Below, in pieces: positions 22,457-30,298 of a stretch of DNA of 48,406 nt. The stretch comes from Candidatus Zipacnadia bacterium (lineage in GTDB: Bacteria; Armatimonadota; Zipacnadia; Zipacnadales; UBA5352). A model generated the notes under the pieces. The model made no database searches, was not told the origin of the DNA, and saw only the letters and a program-made list of their open reading frames with translations. The DNA is taken from positions 1-48,406 of the forward strand of contig JALGUJ010000029.1 of assembly GCA_029820945.1 (NCBI GenBank), written 5' to 3'. Made by a program: the position numbers and the translations under genes. How positions within the stretch are numbered: the stretch's first letter is position 1; every line of letters starts with the position of its first letter.

Positions 22457-24652
22457 GTGAATGAGATGACGCTCGTCCTGGCGGTCAGCGTACTGCTGGC
22501 AGTCGGCTTTGCCCTGGCCCGCCTTGCCCGACTCATACACCTGCCCTCTGTAACAGGCTACATCCTCGCCGGCCTTATCCTGGGCCCCGGTGGCTTGGGC
22601 CTGATAAGCGCCGACATGCTGGAGAGCCGCCTGCAGTTCTTCACGCACATCGCGCTGATGTTGGTGGCCTTCGCCATCGGCGAGCGCTTCGAGCTACGTG
22701 AGCTGAGGTCGTCCGGGCGGGCGTTGATCGGAGTGAGTGCCGGGGAATGCCTGGCGACGTTTGTGCTGGTAGCCGCGGGGGTGGGGACAACCGCGTATCT
22801 CATGGGTGTGGGCGCTGAGGGAGCAGGGCCGGCGCACGCGGCAGCTATCGGGCTGCTATGCGCCAGCATCGCTGTGGCCACGGCGCCGGCCGCAACAGTG
22901 GCCGTGGTGCGAGAGCTGGGCGCGCACGGCCCGGTCTCCCGGCTCGTGCTGTCAGATGTGGTGGTCAACAACGCGGTGAGCGTGACGCTCTTTGGGGTAA
23001 TGGTCACCGCCACCCAGGTGCTGCTGGGAACCGGCGGACAGAGCGGATTGACGGCAGTCCTGGCGCCCGTGACGCAGACTGTCCTGTCCCTGGCTTTTGG
23101 GATAGCCGTCGGTCTGGCGTGCGACTACATCGTGCACGAGCTGACCGCCAGGGACAACGTCCTGATCGTCTCTCTGGCCGCGGTCCTGTTCGTGGGTGGG
23201 TTCGCCGGTGCCGTGGGTCTGTCCTCTCTGCTGGCCGGGGTAGCCGCGGGCTTCGCTGTGGTGAACCGCGATCGCCGCGATGTGAGGGCCTTCCGCGCGC
23301 TCAACGACTTCGAACCGCCGATCTACGCCATCTTCTTCGCTCTCGCCGGGGCCCAGCTCCATCTGCAGGGGCTGGTGGCGGCCGGGGCGCTGGGCGGGGC
23401 ATTCGTGATAATGCGGGCCGCTGGCAAGTACTTCGGTGCCTGGCTCGGAGGGCACCTGACCGGCATGAGCCACCGCCAGGCCAGCTCCGCCGGCCTGGCC
23501 CTGCTGCCTCAGGCCGGCCTCGCCATCGGATTAGCCTGTCTGGTGGCCGAAGACCCGACCCTGGCGCCGATTCAGTCGCTCGTCATCAACTTGGTCACGG
23601 CAAGTATCGTTCTCAACGAGCTCCTCGGCGCGCCGCTGGTGCGAGTTGCGCTTGTGAGGGCTGGAGAGATCGGCGAGCCCGAGGGGCCGACAGCCGGTCT
23701 TCCTTCGCGGAAGACCGAGACCACGGAGGCTGCGGGGGAGCGGGAGGTGGCAGTGGCGCCATGGCCTCAGAGGAAGCTGCGACCGCGTGAGGGGACCGGC
23801 TCCTGCGCTCTTATCGGCGTTGCCCGGCCGGCCAACGTGAGAGCTCTCACGCGACTTGGTACCCTGCTTGGACACTTCTACGGCGCATCCCCCATGGCCG
23901 TGCACGTAGTTCGTCCCGAAGAGGAGCAGGAGTACTGGGATGAGGTGGCCGAGGAGCAGAGCATCGGGATGTTCCGCACCGCCATTCAGGAGGCGGAGAC
24001 GCTCGGCTACAAGCTCCACACGGAGATAGAGGCTGACGATGAGACTGCCGAGGGCATCCTGCGCACCGCTCGCGATCACAACGCGCGGGTCATCGTGCTG
24101 GGGCACCCTGGGGAGCCGCGATCTGCCCCCCATGAAGGCGTTGTGGAAGGCGTCGTTGCAGGTGCAGACTGCCCTGTGGTGGTTGTCAGGTTCGCCGGTC
24201 CGCTGGCCGGCGGCCGCATACTGATCCCCCTCACGGAGGCGCAGGATCTCGACGTGGCGCGGCCGGTCGTGCGGGCGCTCGGCATCGTCGCCGACCATAC
24301 CCTCACGCTCCTCAGGCTCATGCCGCCGGAGTGCTCCCCGGACGAGCTGCGGCGGGCCGAGGAGGAGGTGCATGGCTGGTGCATTGGCGAGCCCATGGCG
24401 GGTAGCATCAATGCACAGGCCGCCGCCGCCGAGTCCAGAGTGCATCGGGTCCTGGAGGCCGCCGCTGACCACGACGTGCTCATCGTGGCCATGCACCCCG
24501 AGAGCGGCTTCCGGCAGGCGTTCTTCGGCTCGCTCGCCCGCGAGGTGGCCGATCGGGTCGATCGCACCGCCCTGCTGGTTCACGGTAGCCCACAGGAATG
24601 CGTCCTCGACAGCGCCGAACGGCCCTCGGAAGCCGAGGCCCGCCCCGAGTGA
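22457..24652 (+). CDS. Kef/CPA2-type monovalent cation/H+ antiporter with C-terminal UspA domains
   Basis: A 731-residue protein. The first ~400 residues are about 12 membrane helices with CPA2 features such as P-S-V-T-G-Y-I-L-A-G-L-I-L-G-P and G-L-S-S-L-L-A-G-V-A-A-G. After a variable linker come two soluble UspA-like domains (about 455-590 and 595-720), each ending in a V-V-V-R or L-L-V-H strand. The nucleotide loop in the first (G-H-P-G-E-P-R) is atypical. The start is GTG 22457 (GGAG upstream); ATG 22466 is an alternative. Ion exchange (Na+ or K+ for H+) is expected from the family. Its promoter carries operator A, so it seems to belong to the island's regulon. Confidence 0.85.
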   Translation: MNEMTLVLAVSVLLAVGFALARLARLIHLPSVTGYILAGLILGPGGLGLISADMLESRLQFFTHIALMLVAFAIGERFELRELRSSGRALIGVSAGECLATFVLVAAGVGTTAYLMGVGAEGAGPAHAAAIGLLCASIAVATAPAATVAVVRELGAHGPVSRLVLSDVVVNNAVSVTLFGVMVTATQVLLGTGGQSGLTAVLAPVTQTVLSLAFGIAVGLACDYIVHELTARDNVLIVSLAAVLFVGGFAGAVGLSSLLAGVAAGFAVVNRDRRDVRAFRALNDFEPPIYAIFFALAGAQLHLQGLVAAGALGGAFVIMRAAGKYFGAWLGGHLTGMSHRQASSAGLALLPQAGLAIGLACLVAEDPTLAPIQSLVINLVTASIVLNELLGAPLVRVALVRAGEIGEPEGPTAGLPSRKTETTEAAGEREVAVAPWPQRKLRPREGTGSCALIGVARPANVRALTRLGTLLGHFYGASPMAVHVVRPEEEQEYWDEVAEEQSIGMFRTAIQEAETLGYKLHTEIEADDETAEGILRTARDHNARVIVLGHPGEPRSAPHEGVVEGVVAGADCPVVVVRFAGPLAGGRILIPLTEAQDLDVARPVVRALGIVADHTLTLLRLMPPECSPDELRRAEEEVHGWCIGEPMAGSINAQAAAAESRVHRVLEAAADHDVLIVAMHPESGFRQAFFGSLAREVADRVDRTALLVHGSPQECVLDSAERPSEAEARPE

Positions 24653-24781
24653 GTCGGGATCCGGACCTCAGCCAGCCGTCGCCGACCGGCAGCGCCGGCG
24701 CGGCCACTACCGCCTGCTCCTTCTGTGACATCCTCCGGGTGCGCGAGGGATTGCAGGCACGCCGCGCGGCCCGAAGTTCAC

Positions 24782-24810
24782 TTGACAGGAGGAGGTGCCC
24801 CGCGTAGCAT
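24782..24810 (+). promoter_or_regulatory. Promoter of the isomerase-like/Cys-rich/methyltransferase/MFS operon
   Basis: TTGACA at 24782-24787, a 17-base spacer and TAGCAT at 24805-24810. Because the -10 lies inside the longest possible open frame (from 24795), the start must be further on, at 24906. Confidence 0.75.
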
Positions 24811-24816
24811 TCGCGC

Positions 24817-24832
24817 ATGCGAATATCCGCAT
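24817..24832. promoter_or_regulatory. Operator B
   Basis: ATGCG-AATATC-CGCAT, six bases past the -10. A second overlapping inverted repeat, ATTCGC-GCAT-GCGAAT, spans 24809-24824. Position and arms match the other island operators. Confidence 0.7.
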
Positions 24833-24905
24833 AGATTCCCAGGGCGCGACCATCAAGATAGTCCGTCCGTCAGCATATCCGCGGTTCGATCCCGAGGTGA
24901 AGGCG

Positions 24906-26183
24906 ATGGCGACGACGATCCGCACCGTGTACCTGTCAAAGGAGAGCGGCAGGCCGGGCTGGCCCAACAAGGACTTCGACCCAGAGGAGAGAGCGACGGA
25001 GCTGGAGCGGAGGCTGGTGTGGCTGCAGGGGCGTCTGGACTTCGACGTCCAGTTCACCGGGGCGCATGTGGTGACCGCCGCCGGCGACGTGGCCGCCCTC
25101 AAGGACGCCATCTCCGCACAGGATGACGGCCTGCTGGTGTTCATCCTGGCCTCCGGGGCGCAGCCGCACCTCAATGAGATCGTGGAGATCGGCCTGCCCA
25201 CGGTCAGCTTCATCGACCTCTTCGGGTACTTCGTGCTCTCGGTGCCCGAGCACGTGATCGGCATTTCGTCTTCGGACTTCACCGAGATCGGGCCGGCGCT
25301 CAAGGCCGTTGACACGGTGCGCAGACTCGGCGAGTCGAAGATCATCTGCGTCAGCGACCGGAAGGACATCTCCAGCTACCAGGAGCAGGCTCAGGAGCGG
25401 TTCGGGATCGAGATAGAGCAGGTCGGACACGAGCCGTTGCTTGCCGCCTATGAGCGGGCGGATGAGGGGCAGGCGGAGGAAATCGCCGCGGAGTACATCG
25501 CCAACGCCGAGAAGGTCATGGAGCCGACCACGCAGGATGTGGTGGCCGCCGCGAGGATGTACCTGGGGATACGGGAGCTGATGGGCGATGCCGATGCCAA
25601 CGTCATCACCGTGGACTGCCTCCCGCTCACCTATGCGGGCATTCTCCCGGCATTCCCGTGTCTGGCCTTCTCCCGGCTCAACGATGAGGGGCTCGTCGGG
25701 GTGTGCGAGGCGGATCTGGCGGCGACCCTCACCCAGATGATCGTCGGCTATCTGGCCGACCGCCCGGGCTTCGTCTCCGATCCAGTGATAGACACATCCA
25801 CCGATACCATCATCCACAGCCACTGCGTCGCGGCGACGAAGATGGGCGGAGTTGACAGCTATCCCGAGCCCTACGTCATCCGGAGCCACGCCGAGGACAA
25901 CGAGAGCGTGTCGCTGCAGGTGAAGATGCGGGCAGGCCAGGAGGTTACGCACGCCAAGCTCGCGGGCTTCGACACCATGCTCGTGGCACGGGGCCGAACG
26001 GCGGGCAACGTTGATATCGATAAGGGCTGCAGAACCAAGGTGCGCATGACGGTCAATGATGCCAGGAAGCTCTATCAGAACTACCGGGGAGGCCTGCACA
26101 GGGTCATGTTCTACGGTGACCTGGTGCGGCAGATCGAGGACCTGGGCAGGCTGCTGGGCTTCGAAGTGGTCGATGAGTGTTAG
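24906..26183 (+). CDS. L-fucose/L-arabinose isomerase-superfamily protein, paralogue 3 (ligand set intact)
   Basis: A 425-residue protein. Putative metal ligands are all present: Glu268 in V-C-E-A-D, Asp292 in V-S-D-P (24 apart, as in FucI), His304/His306 in I-H-S-H-C, and His398 in G-L-H-R-V-M-F-Y-G-D. The C-terminal end (I-E-D-L-G-R-L-L-G-F-E-V) recalls the final helix and strand of arabinose isomerases. The family usually interconverts aldoses and ketoses with Mn2+. The substrate here is unknown. The start is ATG 24906 with GAGGTGA seven bases upstream, and the promoter position excludes earlier starts. It heads an operon with the Cys-rich protein 33 bases downstream. Confidence 0.85.
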   Translation: MATTIRTVYLSKESGRPGWPNKDFDPEERATELERRLVWLQGRLDFDVQFTGAHVVTAAGDVAALKDAISAQDDGLLVFILASGAQPHLNEIVEIGLPTVSFIDLFGYFVLSVPEHVIGISSSDFTEIGPALKAVDTVRRLGESKIICVSDRKDISSYQEQAQERFGIEIEQVGHEPLLAAYERADEGQAEEIAAEYIANAEKVMEPTTQDVVAAARMYLGIRELMGDADANVITVDCLPLTYAGILPAFPCLAFSRLNDEGLVGVCEADLAATLTQMIVGYLADRPGFVSDPVIDTSTDTIIHSHCVAATKMGGVDSYPEPYVIRSHAEDNESVSLQVKMRAGQEVTHAKLAGFDTMLVARGRTAGNVDIDKGCRTKVRMTVNDARKLYQNYRGGLHRVMFYGDLVRQIEDLGRLLGFEVVDEC

Positions 26184-26216
26184 GCTCAGTGCCGCGAGAC
26201 CGCGGGGAGGGCAGAC

Positions 26217-26588
26217 GTGCCGGGCATCAGATCAGGAGCGCGTGCTGAGACGAGGCCGCCGGGGGGCGGGGCAATCGCACACCGTCTCCGCGCTCACCCC
26301 TGCGGCCTTCTGGCCGACCTGCAGGATCTGAGGCGAGCGTTCATCGTGCATCCCCTCGCCAATGCGCATTTCGCGAAGATACTCGCATCGTGCGGGCTCG
26401 TGGGCCCCAACACAGACTGCAGCCATTACCCCTGCCACGCCAGGGTGGAGGACTGCACGTGGTGCTACTGCCCGTTCTATCCCTGCGGCGACGAGTCGCT
26501 GGGGCGGTACACAACGAGCACACGAACCGGAAACCGCGTCTGGTCGTGCAAGGACTGCACCTGGATTCACACGAGGGCTGTGGCGTAA
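26217..26588 (+). CDS. Cysteine-rich metal-binding protein, PF04071-type
   Basis: A 123-residue protein whose second half contains the dense pattern C-S-H-Y-P-C-H, D-C-T-W-C-Y-C-P-F-Y-P-C-G-D-E-S-L-G and W-S-C-K-D-C-T-W-I-H. This is the signature of the 'cysteine-rich small domain' (PF04071/COG2158), often found near cobalamin genes and presumed to bind metal. The start is GTG 26217 with GGGGAGG six bases upstream. The protein stops at TAA 26586-26588, just after W-I-H-T-R-A-V-A. The same frame stays open to 26702 and would add a helical tail, so the stop may be premature. It lies between paralogue 3 and a SAM methyltransferase. Confidence 0.85.
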   Translation: MPGIRSGARAETRPPGGGAIAHRLRAHPCGLLADLQDLRRAFIVHPLANAHFAKILASCGLVGPNTDCSHYPCHARVEDCTWCYCPFYPCGDESLGRYTTSTRTGNRVWSCKDCTWIHTRAVA

Positions 26589-26702
26589 GCGGTGCTCCAG
26601 ACGCTGAGGGGCCTGGCCGTGCGCAGCCCGCAGGATATCGAACGACTCCACGAGAGGCTGCTTGAGATCAAGGACAGAGAATGGCCCCCCGAAGCAAGGT
26701 AG
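26589..26702 (+). other. In-frame open extension after the TAA of the Cys-rich gene
   Basis: In the same frame as 26217-26588 the sequence reads A-V-L-Q-T-L-R-G-L-A and then an amphipathic I-E-R-L-H-E-R-L-L-E-I-K segment, ending at TAG 26700-26702. That stop overlaps the next gene's start by 22 bases. Homologues of the domain commonly continue past W-I-H with a helix. It is either a lost tail after a nonsense change, or a separate 36-residue reading frame from GTG 26592. Confidence 0.5.
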
Positions 26703-27328
26703 AGATCAGCGGGAGCTGGGCGCCCTTCTACGATCGCCTCATGGATCTGCTCTTCCTGGGCACGTACCCGCGCTTCATGGCCGGGGTCACGGCTCTGATG
26801 CAGGTGGAGCCCGGCGACGCGATCCTGGACCTGGGGTCGGGGACGGGGCGCAATGCCCTGCTGATGCTGGAGAGGGCGGGCTCCACCGCTCGCATCGTCG
26901 GGGTCGATATCAGCGAGGCGATGCTTCGCCGGGCTCGCCGCCGATGCGATGGCCACCCTCAGATACGCTTCGTGAGGCGCCGCATCGAGCAGCCTCTGCC
27001 CTTCGCCGAGGAGTTCGACAAGGTGTTCCTCTCCTTCATCCTTCACGGCCTCCAGGACGCCGACAAGCGCCGCACTATCGCCAACGCGCGAAAGGCACTC
27101 AGGCCCCGCGGCAGGCTCTGGATACTGGACTACAACGAGTTCGACCTTGAGCGCATGCCCTGGCCGTTGCGCTGGCTCTTCACGCACCTGGAATGCGAGC
27201 TGGCGAGCGAGTTCCTGGAGCTCGACCTCGGGCACATGCTGGCCGAGGCGGGGTTTGGGGACCTGATCTCGCATGAGCTGCTGCGAGGCTATGTGCGACT
27301 GCTCGGAGCCCGAAAGCAGGTTGGCTAA
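26681..27328 (+). CDS. SAM-dependent methyltransferase, UbiE/class I
   Basis: A 215-residue Rossmann-fold methyltransferase. The SAM-binding motif I is L-D-L-G-S-G-T-G near residues 48-55, followed by V-G-V-D-I-S as the acidic loop. The L-R-P-R-G-R-L-W-I-L-D segment and a late 'G-F' strand are typical of UbiE-like enzymes. The N-terminal S-W-A-P-F-Y-D-R-L-M-D is the usual lead-in helix. The substrate cannot be predicted; no cysteine triad of ArsM type is visible. It has AAGGA upstream, overlaps the possible extension of the Cys-rich gene, and is followed after 68 bases by an MFS gene. Confidence 0.88.
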   Translation: MAPRSKVEISGSWAPFYDRLMDLLFLGTYPRFMAGVTALMQVEPGDAILDLGSGTGRNALLMLERAGSTARIVGVDISEAMLRRARRRCDGHPQIRFVRRRIEQPLPFAEEFDKVFLSFILHGLQDADKRRTIANARKALRPRGRLWILDYNEFDLERMPWPLRWLFTHLECELASEFLELDLGHMLAEAGFGDLISHELLRGYVRLLGARKQVG

Positions 27329-27396
27329 TCAAAGAGTCAGCGGAGTCAGAGAGCAGAGGAGACGAGCCTCTCCTGCACGTCAGATTCAACTTCGCC

Positions 27397-28605
27397 ATGG
27401 GACTGGTGCATGGGGTCCTGTTCCGCGCCGGTATGGCCTTTTCCGAGCCGATGAGCGTCCTCCCGGTCTTCCTGAAGCACTTCACCGGCTCGCAGGCAAT
27501 GATCGGGGTCTTCTCGGCGCTGATGAACGCCGGCAGCGTGCTGCCGCAACTGCTTGTGGCGCACAAGCTGGAGAGCAAGCCGAGGAAGAAGCCGGTGCTG
27601 GTGGTGGCCATCTGGGTGCGAGCGGCGCTGTGGCTGATCCTGGGTCTGTTGGCGTACTTCTGCCCGCCGGGTCATCCGACGATCGTGCTGGCGGGGCTTC
27701 TCCTGCTGTTGTTCGGCTTCTCGCTGGCCGGCGGCGTCGCAACCATCCCGTTCAACGACATCTGGGGCAAGGCTCTGCCGGCTACGCTGCGCGGCCGCTT
27801 CTTCGGGCATCGCCAGCTCTGGGGTGGGCTCCTGGCAATCGGGGCGGGCTATGCCGTGAAGCGCATACTGGGGAATCCCAGCATAGCATTTCCCAGGAAC
27901 TACGCCTATCTGTTCCTGCTGTCGTTCGCCTTCATAGCGGTGTCCTACGTCGCCCTCAGCTCACTGCGTGAGCCCGAGGGCAAGGCCAATCACCACAGGC
28001 GGCGTCTGGCCGACTTCCTCAAGGCCTCGCTGCGCATTCTGTGGCAGGACCGGAACTTCGGCGCGCTTATCCTGACCCAACTGGCTGTCGGCTTTGGCGC
28101 CTTCGCCCTGCCGTTCTACGTGCTGTACGGCAGAGACGAACTGCATATGGCCGCCGGGGATGTAGGGACCCTGGTGGCGGCTCAGATGGCCGGCGGCATT
28201 CTGTCGAACCTGCTCTGGGCGCACTTGAGTGATCGCGTGGGCAATCGCATCGTGATCGTCCTGACGGCAGCGATGGCAGTAGGCATTCCACTCCTGGCCC
28301 TGGTCTCACCCGCCGTCGGTTGGCGGCTGCTGATAGCCGTGTTTGTGCTGATTGGCTTCTCGACCAGCGGAAGCCAGATCGGCTTCACCAACTACCTGCT
28401 GGAGATTGCCCCGGAGCAGCTCCGGCCCACCTACATAGCATTGCGCGGAACTGCCCTGGGCCTCACCATGCTGCTACCCGTGCTGGGCGGTCTCCTCATA
28501 GACATGTACTCGTATCAGGCCACATTCCTGGTAGCCCTGGGCGTGCTGATCGCCGGGCTGCTCTTGTCCCTGCGCCTGAAGCCGGTCAGGAAGATCGCAG
28601 CCTGA
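27397..28605 (+). CDS. Major facilitator superfamily permease
   Basis: A 402-residue protein with about 12 membrane helices. The central hydrophilic loop (after L-R-E-P-E-G-K-A-N-H-H-R-R-R) divides two six-helix halves. A-H-L-S-D-R-V-G-N-R in the second half is the MFS-type D-x-x-G-x-R loop. The ATG at 27397 has no Shine-Dalgarno sequence. In the same frame, family-like residues L-H-V-R-F-N-F-A continue upstream to at least 27373, but no ATG, GTG or TTG occurs there. The true start may therefore be CTG 27373, which follows AGAGGAG (27355-27361), or another rare codon. The substrate is unknown. It is the last gene of its operon and converges on paralogue 4. Confidence 0.85.
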   Translation: MGLVHGVLFRAGMAFSEPMSVLPVFLKHFTGSQAMIGVFSALMNAGSVLPQLLVAHKLESKPRKKPVLVVAIWVRAALWLILGLLAYFCPPGHPTIVLAGLLLLLFGFSLAGGVATIPFNDIWGKALPATLRGRFFGHRQLWGGLLAIGAGYAVKRILGNPSIAFPRNYAYLFLLSFAFIAVSYVALSSLREPEGKANHHRRRLADFLKASLRILWQDRNFGALILTQLAVGFGAFALPFYVLYGRDELHMAAGDVGTLVAAQMAGGILSNLLWAHLSDRVGNRIVIVLTAAMAVGIPLLALVSPAVGWRLLIAVFVLIGFSTSGSQIGFTNYLLEIAPEQLRPTYIALRGTALGLTMLLPVLGGLLIDMYSYQATFLVALGVLIAGLLLSLRLKPVRKIAA

Positions 28606-28630
28606 TACGGTCGGTGCATCGCCGCCTGGC

Positions 28631-30064
28631 CTACCTGTCCTTCTCGACCACCTCGTAACCCATCAGCTTCGCCAGGTCCTTGAAGCTCTGGCGGTAGTCG
28701 CCGTAGAACACGACTCTGTGGTTGCCGAAGGTGCGCCAGTCGAGGTTCTCGAGGAGCTTCTCCGCGTCGGTATCGATGGCGAGCTTGGTCCGGCACAGGA
28801 TGTCGTACCAGCCGGGGAACAGCTTCTCACCGTCCACCGTGCGGCCGGTGAACAGCGACAGCTTCCTGTCGTGCACGCTGGCCTTCGCGACCGTGACCGT
28901 CTCGCCGGCGGGCAGGAACACCTGTGCTGAGGCCCCGCCCTTCTCCTGCTCGTCCGCGGGCCACTGAGGGAGGTTCCGTACGGCGTAAGGCACCCGCCGC
29001 TCGTCGCCGTACGGGTTGAAGGGGCACTCGCAGTGGCCGACGTAGGCCTTGCGGTTGTTCTCGTCCACGATGTAGTCCCCGTTGAACCCGGCGCCGCCGG
29101 TGATGAACAGGCCGAGCTGCTGGGTGATCAGCGAGTCCACCAGCGTCTCGGAGGTGGCGACGATCCCCTCGGTGCAGAGCTGGGAGGAGGGCATGCCCTG
29201 GGAGGGGATTGGCCCACCGGGGTAGCGCATGAACACGCCGTAGCCCTCGGTCGTGATGGCACCGGCATCGTACTCGGCCATCATCTGCTTCATCGCGAGG
29301 TAGAGGCTGGCCGACTTCTGTATCTCCGCCTCGTTCGTGCCTCTGATGCCCGCCGCCTCGTCCATCCACTGCGCGGTCACATCTCTCGCCTCGGCCTGGT
29401 CCACGGTCTCCATCGTGGCCAACATCTCATCCTGTGGACAGGCGACCAGCTCCACACCGATCTCCTGCAGATTGCTCAGATAGCGCCTCTCGTACTCGTC
29501 CCAGCCCTCCTCCTGCAACTGCAGCCCTGTGGGCTCGTACTGGCCCAGAACGGGCTTGTCCGTGACCACCAGCACTCGCAGGCCCTTCATCCATGCCACC
29601 GCCTGCAGGGCGCGGACCTGGTCGGCGATCCGGTCGAGCCTGGCCGAGAAGACCGCCTCCGACGCGTCGGCGATGAGGGGAAGACAGGCGGTGACCACTC
29701 GCCGCCCCGTGTAGGCGTCGTAAGGGTACTGCCACTGGCCCCACAGCGGGTGCACCGCGATGATAGGCAGGTCCAGGTCGATCAACTGATCGGTCGGGGC
29801 GCCGAAGTAGAGCACACCATCCAGGTTCTCCGCGTCTGCCTCGACATTCGCGAGCGTCGTTGCGGCGTCCTCGACGCTGGTGTCTCCGACGAACTCCACG
29901 GCCTCGCATCGCTCCTGGATCGCTCCCAGCAGCTCCTCGTTTGTGAGCACGTGCCGGTCGGGGTGATGCAGAGGGTAGGTCTGCGTGCTACCGAACAGCC
30001 CACTGGAGGGGAACGCCACGTAGATCCTCACGTCCCGAGTTCCGGCTCTCGCACTTGCGGCCAT
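28631..30064 (-). CDS. L-fucose/L-arabinose isomerase-superfamily protein, paralogue 4 (ligand set intact)
   Basis: A 477-residue protein of the same superfamily. Ligand positions are Glu306 in A-T-S-E-T, Asp330 in F-N-G-D-Y (again 24 apart), His344 in V-G-H-C-E-C and His449 in G-N-H-R-V-V-F-Y-G-D. Its last 31 residues align with paralogue 3 without gaps. It has a longer N-terminus with Pro/His-rich Y-P-L-H-H-P. The ATG at 30064 follows GAGGAGG. A perfect 16-bp palindromic operator lies 61 bases upstream. It is transcribed toward paralogue 3's operon and is separated from the exporter gene upstream by its own control region. Confidence 0.85.
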   Translation of the reverse strand: MAASARAGTRDVRIYVAFPSSGLFGSTQTYPLHHPDRHVLTNEELLGAIQERCEAVEFVGDTSVEDAATTLANVEADAENLDGVLYFGAPTDQLIDLDLPIIAVHPLWGQWQYPYDAYTGRRVVTACLPLIADASEAVFSARLDRIADQVRALQAVAWMKGLRVLVVTDKPVLGQYEPTGLQLQEEGWDEYERRYLSNLQEIGVELVACPQDEMLATMETVDQAEARDVTAQWMDEAAGIRGTNEAEIQKSASLYLAMKQMMAEYDAGAITTEGYGVFMRYPGGPIPSQGMPSSQLCTEGIVATSETLVDSLITQQLGLFITGGAGFNGDYIVDENNRKAYVGHCECPFNPYGDERRVPYAVRNLPQWPADEQEKGGASAQVFLPAGETVTVAKASVHDRKLSLFTGRTVDGEKLFPGWYDILCRTKLAIDTDAEKLLENLDWRTFGNHRVVFYGDYRQSFKDLAKLMGYEVVEKDR

Positions 30065-30124
30065 CGGTCGGCCTCCTCATTGAGCCTGTTGTCGCGGATA
30101 CGGTGCATCGTCAGTACGCTGGAA

Positions 30125-30140
30125 GTGCGCATATGCGCAC
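30125..30140. promoter_or_regulatory. Operator C: perfect 16-bp palindrome upstream of paralogue 4
   Basis: GTGCGCATATGCGCAC, matching the 5-6-5 pattern of operators A, B and D. On the minus strand a -35-like TTGACG lies at 30159-30164. A 17-base spacer would put the -10 at 30136-30141 (GGTGCG), which is poor, so the promoter may need help or be weak. Confidence 0.65.
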
Positions 30141-30194
30141 CTGCGGGCCGATCTTCAGCGTCAAGGCTGTTGCACGAACCGCAGAAGCGGCTCT

Positions 30195-30214
30195 GTCGGG
30201 CAGGGATGCCCGAC
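30195..30214. repeat. Hairpin (GTCGGGCA / TGCCCGAC)
   Basis: Eight-bp perfect stem with a four-base loop, 85 bases past the stop of the exporter gene on the minus strand. Possible terminator or small dispersed palindrome. Confidence 0.45.
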
Positions 30215-30298
30215 CTAAGCGCGGATGCGGAACGCCCACTATCCTGTGCTCAGGCGGACCTGTTGACGCACGGCATCCGGCAAGATGCTGGCGGTTCG

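Noticed and set aside
26360-26380. AATGCGCATTTCGCG half-site
   Set aside because: It is within the Cys-rich coding sequence and lacks a second arm at the right distance.
26681-27328. Arsenite methyltransferase ArsM
   Set aside because: The conserved cysteines of ArsM are absent from this protein and from the one at 35857.
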